DNA of 64,000 bases from contig CAZVMN010000012.1 in assembly GCA_964629015.1 (NCBI GenBank), forward strand, positions 1 through 64,000, given 5' to 3'. The position numbers were made by a program, and so were the translations under genes. The stretch is from Oceanococcus sp964629015. Its GTDB lineage: Bacteria; Pseudomonadota; Gammaproteobacteria; Nevskiales; Oceanococcaceae. Below are positions 11,501 to 19,629 of this stretch, piece by piece (within the stretch, counting starts at the first letter, position 1; every line of letters begins with the position of its first letter). The notes beneath the pieces are model-generated. The model did no database searches and was not told the origin of the DNA. It saw nothing but the letters and a program-made list of their open reading frames with translations.

Positions 11501-12919
11501 GGCGCACTGAGCTTGGAGCAATTCCTCGGCCAGCCTGCTGGAGGTGTATTCGTACCGCGCGCCGATGGGTTTGACTTCACGCCTTACCAGGGTGAGCAGA
11601 AGCTGACTGAGGACACCACGCGACAGTTGCAGCGCGCAGGCCAGCAACATGCGGTGTGGCTGGAAACTGTCGGCAGCGAAACCGCGCTGCGGGTCTATTC
11701 GGCAACGACTCAGTCGGTTCGGACTCAGTGGCAATCTGGCGATTTGCAGGATGTGCTGGCGGCGTCTGATATTCCGGTGGTGTACAGCCTATCCAGCAGC
11801 TTGGCAGGTGGCCCGACCTGGGCGCTGGAATGGGTTTCCAATGGTGAGCGCCTCGAATTGGGTGAGCTGGGTGTGTATTCCACTCAGGAAGTGGTGATCA
11901 ATCCCGAGCTGGGCGACCTGTATTTCTGCGACACCCGAAACACGCCGGTTTGGAGTCGTGTGGATGCCGGGACCGGTCAGATTCAGACCAGTACGGCGGC
12001 ATGCTCAGGCAGCAGCCTGGGCTATACCAGCGCCAACCGGCTGGGTGAGTTCTGTTTCGTCGAGGAATCGCGCTTGTACTGCGCGCGTGGCAGCGATGTG
12101 CGCTATATCGTCAATTTCTATGACGTGGCGACGACCATAACCCTGGCGAGCTATCCGATCTATTCACGTCACGACGAGCTGTTGGTGCCGATTCCCGGTA
12201 ACAACAATGATTACGATCTGTATCGCATCGATGCCAATGATCAGATCTCGCTGCTCGATCACATCGATGGGTCTGCGGGGCAGCGACCGGTGTTCGCAAA
12301 TCACAGCAATGGCAGCCTGATTATTGGTATGGGTCACGGAGATGCCGCCCAGTTGCTGTATTGGACCGGAGGTGCCATGGCCCCTGTGCCGATCACGCCG
12401 GCGTTTGCCGAATCCGTATCGCGCACCCAGCTTGGCGCGCTGATCGAGCGAGACGGGCAGGTCTATTGGCAACTGGCTATGCCCGGCAATACCTTTGAGG
12501 TCTTCGCCATCGACTTGTTCGGCGCCGTGGTCTCCGAAGGCACGGTAGACCCCGTCAGTCTGTTCACCGGGCAGGTCGCTCAGGGGCGTCCGCCGTGGCG
12601 TATTGAAGCGGATGATCGGGGTGTGCTGGTGCAAACGCCGTCGGGCAATGTGCCCAACTGCAGCCTTTGGCATATCGATGCGCAGTCGCAGGATGTTCAG
12701 ACGCTGCTCAGTCGTGTGCGCTGTGACCCGGCCTACGTTCAGCTGACGGATGGCTTGGTCTATGTGCGACAGGACGGAGCGCCCGACTACCACCGGCCGG
12801 TGTTCCGCTTTGATGGTGTGCCCGTCACCGGCGTCACCTCGTTCGCCGCGCGTATCGCTGACCCCGCAGGGCATACAGCAGATCTTCCGATTGAAATCAC
12901 CATTGAGGACGCGCCATGA
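8561..12919 (+). CDS. Large secreted multidomain protein: TSP3-like repeats, Calx-beta and PKD/REJ modules, propeller-like C-terminus
   Basis: 1452 residues. Signal peptide at 1-21 (MKPQKWAVGVLGVAVLSVSTA|QS). Asp-rich calcium-type loops occur near residues 220-285 (DSDGDGIPDLIERELG, DRDGDGWTDFDEWLRG, DTDGDGWSDWDEDLRG) and again near 670-725 (DSDSDGRRNDQE, DSDEDGNPDSSDLCP). A Calx-beta-like segment follows at about 745-843 (DDSATPDVDYRVVTGSFS ... DDQEEGIETFSLLLSD), then a PKD/REJ-like module at about 850-946 (VALDGQASLDP ... YQWTQLSGPT). The last 370 residues contain repeated beta segments such as LGDLYFCDTRNTPVWSRVD, reminiscent of a beta-propeller. GGGGGTGA just before the overlapping ATG is a plausible ribosome site. 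Domain names rest on motif resemblance, and no enzyme motif was seen. The function is probably adhesive, structural or scaffold-like, by inference. Confidence 0.88.
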   Translation: MKPQKWAVGVLGVAVLSVSTAQSPLFEGGNPEAWVFDVENPGLQSIDTGQWLETFEASGISLIGKQQALINNLADSRPPMQPQQPAVSLAGLSQASNSQQNPQNNQVLRVWPDSGVYDRTIRLEVGVVGDLLASQTSLTLNVQLDAQPFRSVVLCGTQSPPGCVPAQAVRDGYRGLIDHVIEPGAHTLSVELRNAANQQLAAASKLYQLDVADAKGRLRDSDGDGIPDLIERELGLDPLSGDRDVDRDGDGWTDFDEWLRGADADQRNDPNWVPVDTDGDGWSDWDEDLRGTRADDPDPQLTPRAGENTQTLPNSTELAPSESYLRRAQRFREFPLARRLYEVEYISDVAALTPRPGFNGEWQAASAQTLGGYKAWRQADLVDEALLSESALTSADLAASRLASQAAQDLAAGRYPSARMPASEGLMLDVALRQADDTLLMHKHYLPAVVDADLPRFLATDPQWVDGETFRKAYIRWLEESLVQTWDGPLNWQGTRTALALELILSDEARLNAAAAPVVFNDRVDPVARLWLADFLKTLDRVGPQGGLNALVARLDSVLSGAGILRDVAAFIDEQLAADQMPAGVISDVYMAERFVSSFTLDDQDCFVSAEFLDLIQQSPSAWQQFSSRCPIYATEVDALVAADEDRARRYALRGLLLLEPSDYANDQSLLDPDADSDSDGRRNDQEVRAVVLGQTSQPDRMDSDEDGNPDSSDLCPRDLTDACLGLPSEPLLLSDLEPLAEEGDGAVAVVALHLDRAVSFEVTGHFSAQSIEDDSATPDVDYRVVTGSFSIAPGQQVAVVTIPVILDDQEEGIETFSLLLSDIAGARSTIVDDRVIVSIADPDLGGPPADAPTAVATAPLAVYENAQVALDGQASLDPLAQGLSYQWTQLSGPTISLSQANSALATFVAPTVSGEQTVVVQLTVTDAENRSASDSASITVRPVDDPPEVLGTARFTVDRTATLSVQTAELTAYVNDPEGGALSLEQFLGQPAGGVFVPRADGFDFTPYQGEQKLTEDTTRQLQRAGQQHAVWLETVGSETALRVYSATTQSVRTQWQSGDLQDVLAASDIPVVYSLSSSLAGGPTWALEWVSNGERLELGELGVYSTQEVVINPELGDLYFCDTRNTPVWSRVDAGTGQIQTSTAACSGSSLGYTSANRLGEFCFVEESRLYCARGSDVRYIVNFYDVATTITLASYPIYSRHDELLVPIPGNNNDYDLYRIDANDQISLLDHIDGSAGQRPVFANHSNGSLIIGMGHGDAAQLLYWTGGAMAPVPITPAFAESVSRTQLGALIERDGQVYWQLAMPGNTFEVFAIDLFGAVVSEGTVDPVSLFTGQVAQGRPPWRIEADDRGVLVQTPSGNVPNCSLWHIDAQSQDVQTLLSRVRCDPAYVQLTDGLVYVRQDGAPDYHRPVFRFDGVPVTGVTSFAARIADPAGHTADLPIEITIEDAP

Positions 12920-15900
12920 GCCTGCGTTCAATATTTGTGCTGCGGCCTTTGTATCCGGCGTTGCTCGCCCTGCCTCTGCTGGCTTGCGGAGGCGGCGGTG
13001 GGGCTGCGGACGAGACACGCGCGGATCCGCCGGCCAGCGGAGACGATCAAAGCGTGGTCCCGGTGGGGGCTTTCTATGCTGGGCGTTCAATGCAGAGCGA
13101 TGAAGACCTGGACAGCGATGGCGACGGTTTGATCGACCGCATTGACCCGTTGCCGCAGCGCGCGCCTGAAGCTTTGCCTGCCGGTGCGCCGTTCGATCTG
13201 GCGGGCGTGGGTGTGCCGTTTGCCGATGGCGTGTCGCAGGGCTTTATTCATGCGGATCAGCCGCTACGTCTGGACGTGCCAGGGCTTGCCGCCTTGTCCG
13301 ACAGTGCTTGGCTGGTGCTGCGCAGTGGCGAACAGGATCAGGTCATTGCCTTGCCGGCCCAAGATACGATTTTTCTCGACACGCAGGATATTGTGGGGCG
13401 GCCCAACGCGGTGGCGATTATGACCCGCGACTGGATCACGTCATGGCGTCCTGTGCGTGCCATCGCCAGCGGTGGGCCTCTGGTTCAGGCGGTGGGGCTG
13501 GCGCATCAGGGGCAGCCTTTGCCGCTGCGCGGTTTGAACCTCGATCGGGCGACATTTTCGGATGGCACCCACACCCTCATGGGCAACGGCGACGCCAGCT
13601 CCTTTGCTCTGGATTGGCCGGGGCGTGGTGCGTTTCCAGAACTGGTTGTCTCAACGCCGCAGGGTGAGATTCAGCGCATTGCTATCAGCTGGCTGCGGCG
13701 CGTCTCCGTGAACCTGGACAGTCCGATTCAAAGCGCCATCAATCACGTCACCTTCTACGAAGGCAAGGCTTTCTCCCAGATCAATGCATCGCAGGCCGTG
13801 GAGCGAGATGTCATGGCCTTCAAGCCGACCATGTTGGGCTTTGCGCATGATGGCGACGCCCACCTGCCCAGTGTTTTTCGCGTGGTGGTCTGGCCTGATC
13901 AGGATCAGGTGAATCTGAGTCTGGATGCGTGGTTGCAGGCCATGGCCATGGGTCATCCTATCGTACGCGAGGCATTGCGTGATCTCAGCTGGCAACAGCA
14001 ACGTGACATCCTCGACCAGGCCCTGGTCGGGCAGACATTGAGCGATGGTCGCCAAGTCTTGCAAGACGCGTTGCAAGGCGATGACACGGCTTACATCGGT
14101 TTGGCAGACAGGTTGGCGCGTGCGGTTTTGGCTGTCGTGCCACACAACGCTTCGGACAAACTGCTGCTCGGTACCGAGCTGGTCTTGTCGGATGATGATG
14201 TCAACCGTCGGATCATGCGTTATCAGAAAGGTCGCGAACGCAACGGTGAAGCCGACAAGATCTTTGCCGACAGCTTTGCCCACTTCGACGTGGGGACGGT
14301 TGCGCACCTGTGTAAAAACCGTACCGCTGGGCGGCCGGCTGGTGTCAGTGCTGGCGACATCTGCGTGGTCAATCGGAATCAAGTCCCGGCCAGCGTTGCG
14401 GTGCGCACGGGCAACAGCGATACCGAGTCCTTGTGGTCTGACCATGTGAGCGTCAAGGCGGGCATTTTCAATGCCGACATTCTTGGCGGTACAGGGGGCT
14501 TTTTTAATCTGGAATTGTTCGGCGACGCTGGATATCTGGGCTTTAAACAAACCCATTTCTTCCCCAAAGCGGGCGACAGCACTTTGTGCAATTCGACCGA
14601 TTGCCAGGTTGAAATCGTCACCGCCGGCTATGGCTATGGTCTGGATGAGACCCTGAATTCGCGAGAGCGCAGTGTTTCGGAAATGCTGCGCAAGCGCGCC
14701 ATCATCGATGTGATGATCTTGCCGGTCGTCTCTTTGGCCACGGGGGAGGATTTCAAATACAGCGGCAAGCTTGCGCAGTGCATTGCGACAGCGAGCATCA
14801 CCGCGCTGGACTTTGTCACCAAGTCCGCCGATTTGTATCAGAAAATCAATGACTCGCGCGGCAACGACGGCAACTTGGATGTCGCCAAACTGGCCAACAA
14901 CCTGTTGCCGTTCATCGCCAATGATTTGAAGGGTGTGTTAGAGGACGCGCGCTTGCCAGCCTGCTTCGCCAGCGCCGCGGCGCAAGGTGCTGAGCAAGCC
15001 GCTGAAAACGCAGCAAAGACCGGTTTGAAACGTGTGCTCACGCGTTTCAAAGCCAGCCCCATAGGCCTTCTGATGGAGGGGTTTTCCATGGCTGAGGGAT
15101 GGATTGAGATCGCGGCCACGCCGAGTCTGCTGGTTTTTGAAACCGAGTTGATGGTTAAGCCGAAAAAAGTTCAGCCATCTATCTTGGATGTCACGGGCGA
15201 TCTGAGTGAAGATATTCAAGTCATCGGGCGCTGCCTCGGACGCCTCAGTGCGAGCGATAATGATGATTGTGCCAATACGAATGGATCGGCTGATCCGGCA
15301 TACCATCCCGCCTTCATTCGTTTTAGCGGGCGCAAGAGGGTTGGGCGCGGCACAAAGCGAATAGAAATTCCGCTCACGGCGACGGCTGTCGCTGCAGTCA
15401 AAGATACAAATGGCAACACGGAGCCATTCCCGTTCAACAGCGCGATCACTGTGAGTATGCAAAGCGTTGCTGATGAAATTGATCTGGACATACTCCAGGA
15501 CCAATTGCGGCCGGGCCGTATTGACGTGGACCTCATCTATCTGGATGCCGACAACGCCAGGATTCATTTGCCGGCGGGGAGCATCGAGTTTCGCGGTATT
15601 GCGGCTCCCAATCCGCTTGACGATACGTCCTGGACCGTGGGCCGGCTCGGCTTCATTACGGGCTACCGACTGGACCGCTTCAATGTCGCCGATGCCAAGC
15701 TGCTGCTGACCAGCGTCGATTTGAACGGCAGCCAAACGCACGAGATCACACAGCTGAGGTTGTCAGCTGCCGGGGATGAATCCGACATCGAGTTCGATGT
15801 CCCCGACAGTTTGCTGCCGCCAAACCGCAGCATGTTGAAGTTTGAGGTTCGTCTTGTGACGCCGCAGCGTAGCTTTGATCTGGGGGCGGTCATCGTGAAC

Positions 15901-16281
15901 CGGGGAGCAGCCAGCCGCTCGCGTTTAAGCGACTATGGCAGTTGCAAAGATGACACGGCACGCCTGGAATTGGTCAACGCACAAAATCAGGTGGTGCGTG
16001 ATGCCGCTGGAAACAAGGCGGAAATTCGCATTACGCCGTCCAAGCCCGCGCGCGAGTTGAAGTGGGACAACGCGCTGCTGAGCAGCAACGAAGTCAAGAA
16101 AGTTCGTATCGTGTGCGAAGACCCCGGCAATGACATTTGCGGAAACAGTCTGCAGTTCAGCGAAGGCAATGGCGCCAGTGTCTGCACCTTGGCCTTGGAT
16201 ATTGAGTCCTCGCTGCCGTTCATCAGCCTCAAGGACAACATCAGTCTGACCAAGAATCAGTCCAAAGAGATCACGCCTTAG
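12916..16281 (+). CDS. Giant lipoprotein, last gene of the four-gene operon
   Basis: 1121 residues, family not recognised. The N-terminus is a lipoprotein signal ending in LPLLAC with Cys24 followed by a Gly run, so the mature protein should be membrane-anchored. A single Asp-rich calcium-type loop (DSDGDGLIDRID) lies near residue 63. The middle part is mixed alpha/beta with a helix-rich stretch around 330-430, and several Cys occur around 470-580. The C-terminal 300 residues look like beta-sandwich modules. The ATG overlaps the stop of the preceding gene (ATGA) with GAGG 8 bases upstream, so it is the fourth member of one transcription unit. Its lipid anchor makes it the natural membrane attachment point for the three other exported products (inference). 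The operon ends here; modA converges 13 bases downstream. Confidence 0.87.
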   Translation: MSLRSIFVLRPLYPALLALPLLACGGGGGAADETRADPPASGDDQSVVPVGAFYAGRSMQSDEDLDSDGDGLIDRIDPLPQRAPEALPAGAPFDLAGVGVPFADGVSQGFIHADQPLRLDVPGLAALSDSAWLVLRSGEQDQVIALPAQDTIFLDTQDIVGRPNAVAIMTRDWITSWRPVRAIASGGPLVQAVGLAHQGQPLPLRGLNLDRATFSDGTHTLMGNGDASSFALDWPGRGAFPELVVSTPQGEIQRIAISWLRRVSVNLDSPIQSAINHVTFYEGKAFSQINASQAVERDVMAFKPTMLGFAHDGDAHLPSVFRVVVWPDQDQVNLSLDAWLQAMAMGHPIVREALRDLSWQQQRDILDQALVGQTLSDGRQVLQDALQGDDTAYIGLADRLARAVLAVVPHNASDKLLLGTELVLSDDDVNRRIMRYQKGRERNGEADKIFADSFAHFDVGTVAHLCKNRTAGRPAGVSAGDICVVNRNQVPASVAVRTGNSDTESLWSDHVSVKAGIFNADILGGTGGFFNLELFGDAGYLGFKQTHFFPKAGDSTLCNSTDCQVEIVTAGYGYGLDETLNSRERSVSEMLRKRAIIDVMILPVVSLATGEDFKYSGKLAQCIATASITALDFVTKSADLYQKINDSRGNDGNLDVAKLANNLLPFIANDLKGVLEDARLPACFASAAAQGAEQAAENAAKTGLKRVLTRFKASPIGLLMEGFSMAEGWIEIAATPSLLVFETELMVKPKKVQPSILDVTGDLSEDIQVIGRCLGRLSASDNDDCANTNGSADPAYHPAFIRFSGRKRVGRGTKRIEIPLTATAVAAVKDTNGNTEPFPFNSAITVSMQSVADEIDLDILQDQLRPGRIDVDLIYLDADNARIHLPAGSIEFRGIAAPNPLDDTSWTVGRLGFITGYRLDRFNVADAKLLLTSVDLNGSQTHEITQLRLSAAGDESDIEFDVPDSLLPPNRSMLKFEVRLVTPQRSFDLGAVIVNRGAASRSRLSDYGSCKDDTARLELVNAQNQVVRDAAGNKAEIRITPSKPARELKWDNALLSSNEVKKVRIVCEDPGNDICGNSLQFSEGNGASVCTLALDIESSLPFISLKDNISLTKNQSKEITP

Positions 16282-16294
16282 AGCTCAGGCTTAT

Positions 16295-17083
16295 CTACGG
16301 GGTGAGGTTTGCGGCTTGACCCCGCGTTGGGATGCGATAGCCGTAGCGGCGGATGATGCTTGTGGCCGCGTCACTGGCGACAAACGCGTAAAACGTTCGG
16401 GCGGCTGGGCTGTCGCGCAGCAGCACAGCATCTTGCTGGATGGGGGCGTGCCAGGCGCCAGGCACCGGCCAAAACCGGCCAGCCGATGCAGCCTGCGGGC
16501 TGAGGGCTTGTGCCAGGGCCACAAACCCCAGATCCGCGTTGCCGGTGGCGACGAATTGATAGGTCTGGGCGATGTTTTCACCCATCACCCAGTGTTGCCG
16601 GCTACTGTCGGCAAGACCCAAATGTTCAAGCACTTGCACGGCGGCTGCGCCGTAAGGCGCCAGTCGCGGGTTGGCCAAGGCCAGCTTGCCAAAATGTCCC
16701 TGCTTGAGGGCCGCCGCGCCGTCGAGCTTGAGGTCACGGCGCGTGGTCCACAGCACCAGCGCCCCCTCGGCGTAGGTACGGCGGCTGCCGGGCACGCTCA
16801 AGCCTTTGGCCTCCAGGGCCAGAGGTTTGGCTCGATCGGCCGAGAAGAACATATCGAACGGTGCGCCATTGACGATTTGCGCATAGAACTTGCCCGATGA
16901 TCCGCTGGACAATTGCACGTGATGGTCCGAGGTGTTGTTGAAAGCGGTGGCAATGTCGCGCATCGCCGGTAGGAAGTTGGCGGCAACGGCGACGGTCACC
17001 GTCTCGGCATGCGCTGTAACCGGGCTCAGCAAAAACCCGCTGGCGAGAAGGAGTCTGATGGTGAGGGCATAAAGGTTTCGCAT
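16295..17083 (-). CDS. modA: Molybdate ABC transporter substrate-binding protein
   Basis: 262 residues, usual for ModA. Signal peptide of 26 residues (cleavage AHA|ETVTVAVAANF). The mature start, the SSGSSGKFYAQI segment and the APFDMFFSAD segment are hallmarks of the oxyanion-binding periplasmic protein that captures molybdate or tungstate. Ser residues in SSGSSGK would contact the anion. No modB or modC lies nearby, so the transporter permease and ATPase must be elsewhere, or the protein serves a different oxyanion system. The start is 3 bases after the stop of the TetR gene, so the two genes are probably co-transcribed. Related oxyanion-binding proteins cannot be excluded, but ModA is the best name. 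Confidence 0.9.
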   Translation of the reverse strand: MRNLYALTIRLLLASGFLLSPVTAHAETVTVAVAANFLPAMRDIATAFNNTSDHHVQLSSGSSGKFYAQIVNGAPFDMFFSADRAKPLALEAKGLSVPGSRRTYAEGALVLWTTRRDLKLDGAAALKQGHFGKLALANPRLAPYGAAAVQVLEHLGLADSSRQHWVMGENIAQTYQFVATGNADLGFVALAQALSPQAASAGRFWPVPGAWHAPIQQDAVLLRDSPAARTFYAFVASDAATSIIRRYGYRIPTRGQAANLTP

Positions 17084-17086
17084 GGC

Positions 17087-17758
17087 TCATTGTGAATCAG
17101 GTTTGCCGACATCACCTGGTTGGATGTTTGCGGCTTCAGCGACTGTTTGCGTCTGAGTCTCTGGCTGCATCAGTGCATCCACCATGGTCGCGAGACCTTC
17201 CGCAAGCTCGTCGAACGGTATGAGTGGCTGATCTTCACTCAAATGTTGGCGAATCACCGCGGTGCCGCCGTGGATGATGATGTAGCTGATGATCGGTAGC
17301 CTTTTGACTTTCAGCAGTTCGGGATGGTGCAAGGCGTACTGCACAGCCAGATCCCCCAGAGCTTGCGACAGCCTGGGGAAGATGACCTCGAGGTCGCGCG
17401 GGCTGAGCGTGGCGACATAAGCCGCGTAGCGTCCGCCGTCGGCGTGCAGGAAGGTACGTAAATCTGCGAGCAGGTTGAGGATGAGCTCGCGCGGGTTGAG
17501 CTGCACGCGATTGGCCATATTGCTGCGAAGCATACGCAGCAGTGCATTGATCGCCTGGGCTTGCATCGCATCCAGCAACGCTTGTTTGTCCGCGAAATAT
17601 TCGTACACCGAACCGACACCCACCCCCGCCAACTGAGCCACATTGCGTGTCGTGAAGGCTTCCTTGCCTTGTCGCTGTATCAGCAAAAATCCCGCATCAA
17701 CAAGGCTTTGGACGGTTTGCTTGGCGCGTGCCTGGCGGGGGCGTCGGGTTGTGCCCAT
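17087..17758 (-). CDS. TetR-family transcriptional regulator
   Basis: 223 residues from ATG 17758. A TTG seven codons upstream (17779) is possible, but it would place the start inside the palindrome at 17770-17789, so ATG is preferred. The N-terminal helix-turn-helix is clear (TTRNVAQLAGVGVGSVYEYF, near residues 36-55), followed by a helical ligand-binding region. The gene is divergent from the SDR/diiron/monooxygenase operon with 73 bases between starts, a normal layout for a local repressor. It also runs into modA. The ligand is unknown. The acid-rich, Gln/Thr-rich tail of about 25 residues is not part of the usual fold. Confidence 0.9.
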   Translation of the reverse strand: MGTTRRPRQARAKQTVQSLVDAGFLLIQRQGKEAFTTRNVAQLAGVGVGSVYEYFADKQALLDAMQAQAINALLRMLRSNMANRVQLNPRELILNLLADLRTFLHADGGRYAAYVATLSPRDLEVIFPRLSQALGDLAVQYALHHPELLKVKRLPIISYIIIHGGTAVIRQHLSEDQPLIPFDELAEGLATMVDALMQPETQTQTVAEAANIQPGDVGKPDSQ

Positions 17759-17769
17759 ATCCGATTTGT

Positions 17770-17789
17770 ATCCGAACAAAAATTCGGAT
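17770..17789. promoter_or_regulatory. Inverted repeat, probable TetR operator
   Basis: Perfect 7-base arms ATCCGAA (17770-17776) and TTCGGAT (17783-17789) around CAAAAA. A third half-site-like ATCCGA occurs at 17759-17764. The element lies between the divergent TetR and SDR starts. That TetR family members bind such palindromes is established; that this one is bound here is inference. Confidence 0.6.
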
Positions 17790-17831
17790 TAAATCTTACA
17801 TCAATCAATGGCACATTCATAAAGGAATGGT

Positions 17832-18662
17832 ATGGCCCGTAATAAACCAGATCCGCGGCTGGCTCGCGCGGTGGTCACAGGCGCAGGCAGTGGCATCGGT
17901 CGCGCTTTTGCTCTGGAGATCGGTCGCCGTGGCGGGCACGTGGTTTGCGCCGATATTTCCCTGCAGCGTGCCCAGGACACCGTGGGTCTGCTGCAGTCAC
18001 AAGGGGCCCAAGGCTTGGCGGTGCAGACCGATGTCAGTCAGCTGGATGCGATGCAGGATTTAGCCGTTCAAGCCTGTGCCTGGTTTGACGGGCCACCCAC
18101 GCTGGTCGTCAACAATGCCGGCGTGGGCGCCGGTGGGCAGGTCATCGGTGAAACCAGCATGGACGATTGGCACTGGGTGCTCGGCGTCAATTTGTGGGGT
18201 GTCATCCATGGTTGCCATGTGTTTGCGCCGATGCTGCGCGAAGCGGGTTTTGGCGGCGTCATCAACGTGTGTTCCACAGCCAGCTTCGCCGCTGCACCGC
18301 GCATGGGGCCGTATTCCGCGAGTAAGGCGGCGGCGCTGGCGCTGACCGAAACCCTGGCGGCCGAAATGGCGGGACTGGATGTGCATGTCACCGCGCTGTG
18401 TCCGACCTTTGTACAGACCAACATCGTCCGCGATGGGCGTATCGAAGCCAATGCCAGCGCTCTGGCCGGAAAGCTGATGCGTTCGGTGGCATTCACGCCG
18501 GAACGCGTCGTGCGGGAGAGCCTGAAAGCACTCGCCCGCGACCAGCTTTATGTCGTCCCCCAACTCGACGCCAAAGCGGTGTGGAGTGCCAAGCGCTGGA
18601 TGCCCGCTCTGTATACCCGGGGTGCGGGTCAACTGAATCGTTTGATGGCCCGCTGGGCCTGA
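17832..18662 (+). CDS. Short-chain dehydrogenase/reductase
   Basis: 276 residues, classical SDR fold. The nucleotide-binding TGAGSGIG is at 16-23, NNAG at 94-97, catalytic Ser148, and YSASK with Tyr161 and Lys165. Asp41 at the end of the second beta strand suggests NAD(H) preference. AAAGGA at 17821-17826 is the ribosome site. It is the first gene of an operon with a diiron protein and two flavin-monooxygenase genes, all on the same strand with short gaps. It probably oxidises an alcohol or reduces a ketone in the same pathway that the Baeyer-Villiger enzyme serves. The substrate cannot be read from sequence. Confidence 0.92.
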   Translation: MARNKPDPRLARAVVTGAGSGIGRAFALEIGRRGGHVVCADISLQRAQDTVGLLQSQGAQGLAVQTDVSQLDAMQDLAVQACAWFDGPPTLVVNNAGVGAGGQVIGETSMDDWHWVLGVNLWGVIHGCHVFAPMLREAGFGGVINVCSTASFAAAPRMGPYSASKAAALALTETLAAEMAGLDVHVTALCPTFVQTNIVRDGRIEANASALAGKLMRSVAFTPERVVRESLKALARDQLYVVPQLDAKAVWSAKRWMPALYTRGAGQLNRLMARWA

Positions 18663-18683
18663 TCGTTAACCAAGGAAGAAAGC

Positions 18684-19619
18684 ATGACGAACGCGACCAA
18701 AATCGACCTCGACAAAATGTTGCTAAAGGTCAAGAACTCGCAATGGGCATTAGCTGACGTGGATTGGGATGCGCCGGGCGCTGATCTGGTCACCCCCGAG
18801 CAGTGGCCCAAGCTCAAAGCCTTTATGAGCGATCTGATGTGGATCGAACACGTCGGCGCACGCGGTTTTGCCGCCATGGCCAAGGGTGCGCCCAACGAAA
18901 CCCTGCGTGAGATGTATCGCTACTTCCACGCGGAAGAGCAGCGTCACGCCAATGCGGAAATGGCATTGATGAAGCGTTGGGGCATGCTCGATGGCGATAC
19001 CTTGCCAGAGCCCAATATCAATATCCGCTTGGTCATCGAATGGTTGGATCGCTACGCTGATGAGATGCCATACCACGTGCTCAGCACCGTGATCCCGATG
19101 TTGGAAGTCGCCTTGGATGGTGCGTTGTGCAAATTTTTGCTCGACACCGTCGATGATCCGGTCTGTCATCAGGCGTTCAAGCTGATCAATGCTGATGAAG
19201 CGCGTCACCTCGGTGTCGGTTTCACCGTCATGGAGCTGCAGGGGCGCAACGCCAATCTGCTCAAAGCCATCCAGATGCTTGGCCCAGCCTTGGACCCCCG
19301 GTTGTTGCTGGGTATCGCCGCGTATTTGCCGCTGCTCAACAAAATGCGCGACAACGTGGTGGGAATGGGCTTGCCGGAGAAGAAGCTTTTCGATGCGATT
19401 TCGCGCTTTGAGAAAGTGGGGGCGCGCAGCCGCGACATACGTCGCAATCCCTGGTATCAGATCATCTCGCGGCATGGTCGTATCGTCACCAATCGGGCGC
19501 AGAAGGTCTATCACGCCCCGGTTGATGCCATGGTTTGGCTGACCGGCAAAATTCCCGCCAGCGCTTTGCCCAAGGTGCCGTCTTGGGTGCACGAACTGCG
19601 TTGGCAGCCGACCGCTTGA
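18684..19619 (+). CDS. Ferritin-like diiron protein, possible oxygenase
   Basis: 311 residues. Candidate metal ligands are spaced as in four-helix diiron carboxylate proteins: Glu55 (WIEHVG), Glu85-x-x-His88 (AEEQRH), Glu141 (PMLEVALDG) and Glu172-x-x-His175 (DEARHLG). That makes two ExxH motifs, as in diiron oxygenases, desaturases and AurF-like N-oxygenases. The C-terminal 130 residues contain a hydrophobic helix (LLLGIAAYLPLLNKM) and a basic stretch. It sits between an SDR and flavin monooxygenases, so oxidation of a lipophilic substrate is plausible. The exact family and reaction are not known to me. Confidence 0.8.
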   Translation: MTNATKIDLDKMLLKVKNSQWALADVDWDAPGADLVTPEQWPKLKAFMSDLMWIEHVGARGFAAMAKGAPNETLREMYRYFHAEEQRHANAEMALMKRWGMLDGDTLPEPNINIRLVIEWLDRYADEMPYHVLSTVIPMLEVALDGALCKFLLDTVDDPVCHQAFKLINADEARHLGVGFTVMELQGRNANLLKAIQMLGPALDPRLLLGIAAYLPLLNKMRDNVVGMGLPEKKLFDAISRFEKVGARSRDIRRNPWYQIISRHGRIVTNRAQKVYHAPVDAMVWLTGKIPASALPKVPSWVHELRWQPTA

Positions 19620-19629
19620 GGAGTCTGTG

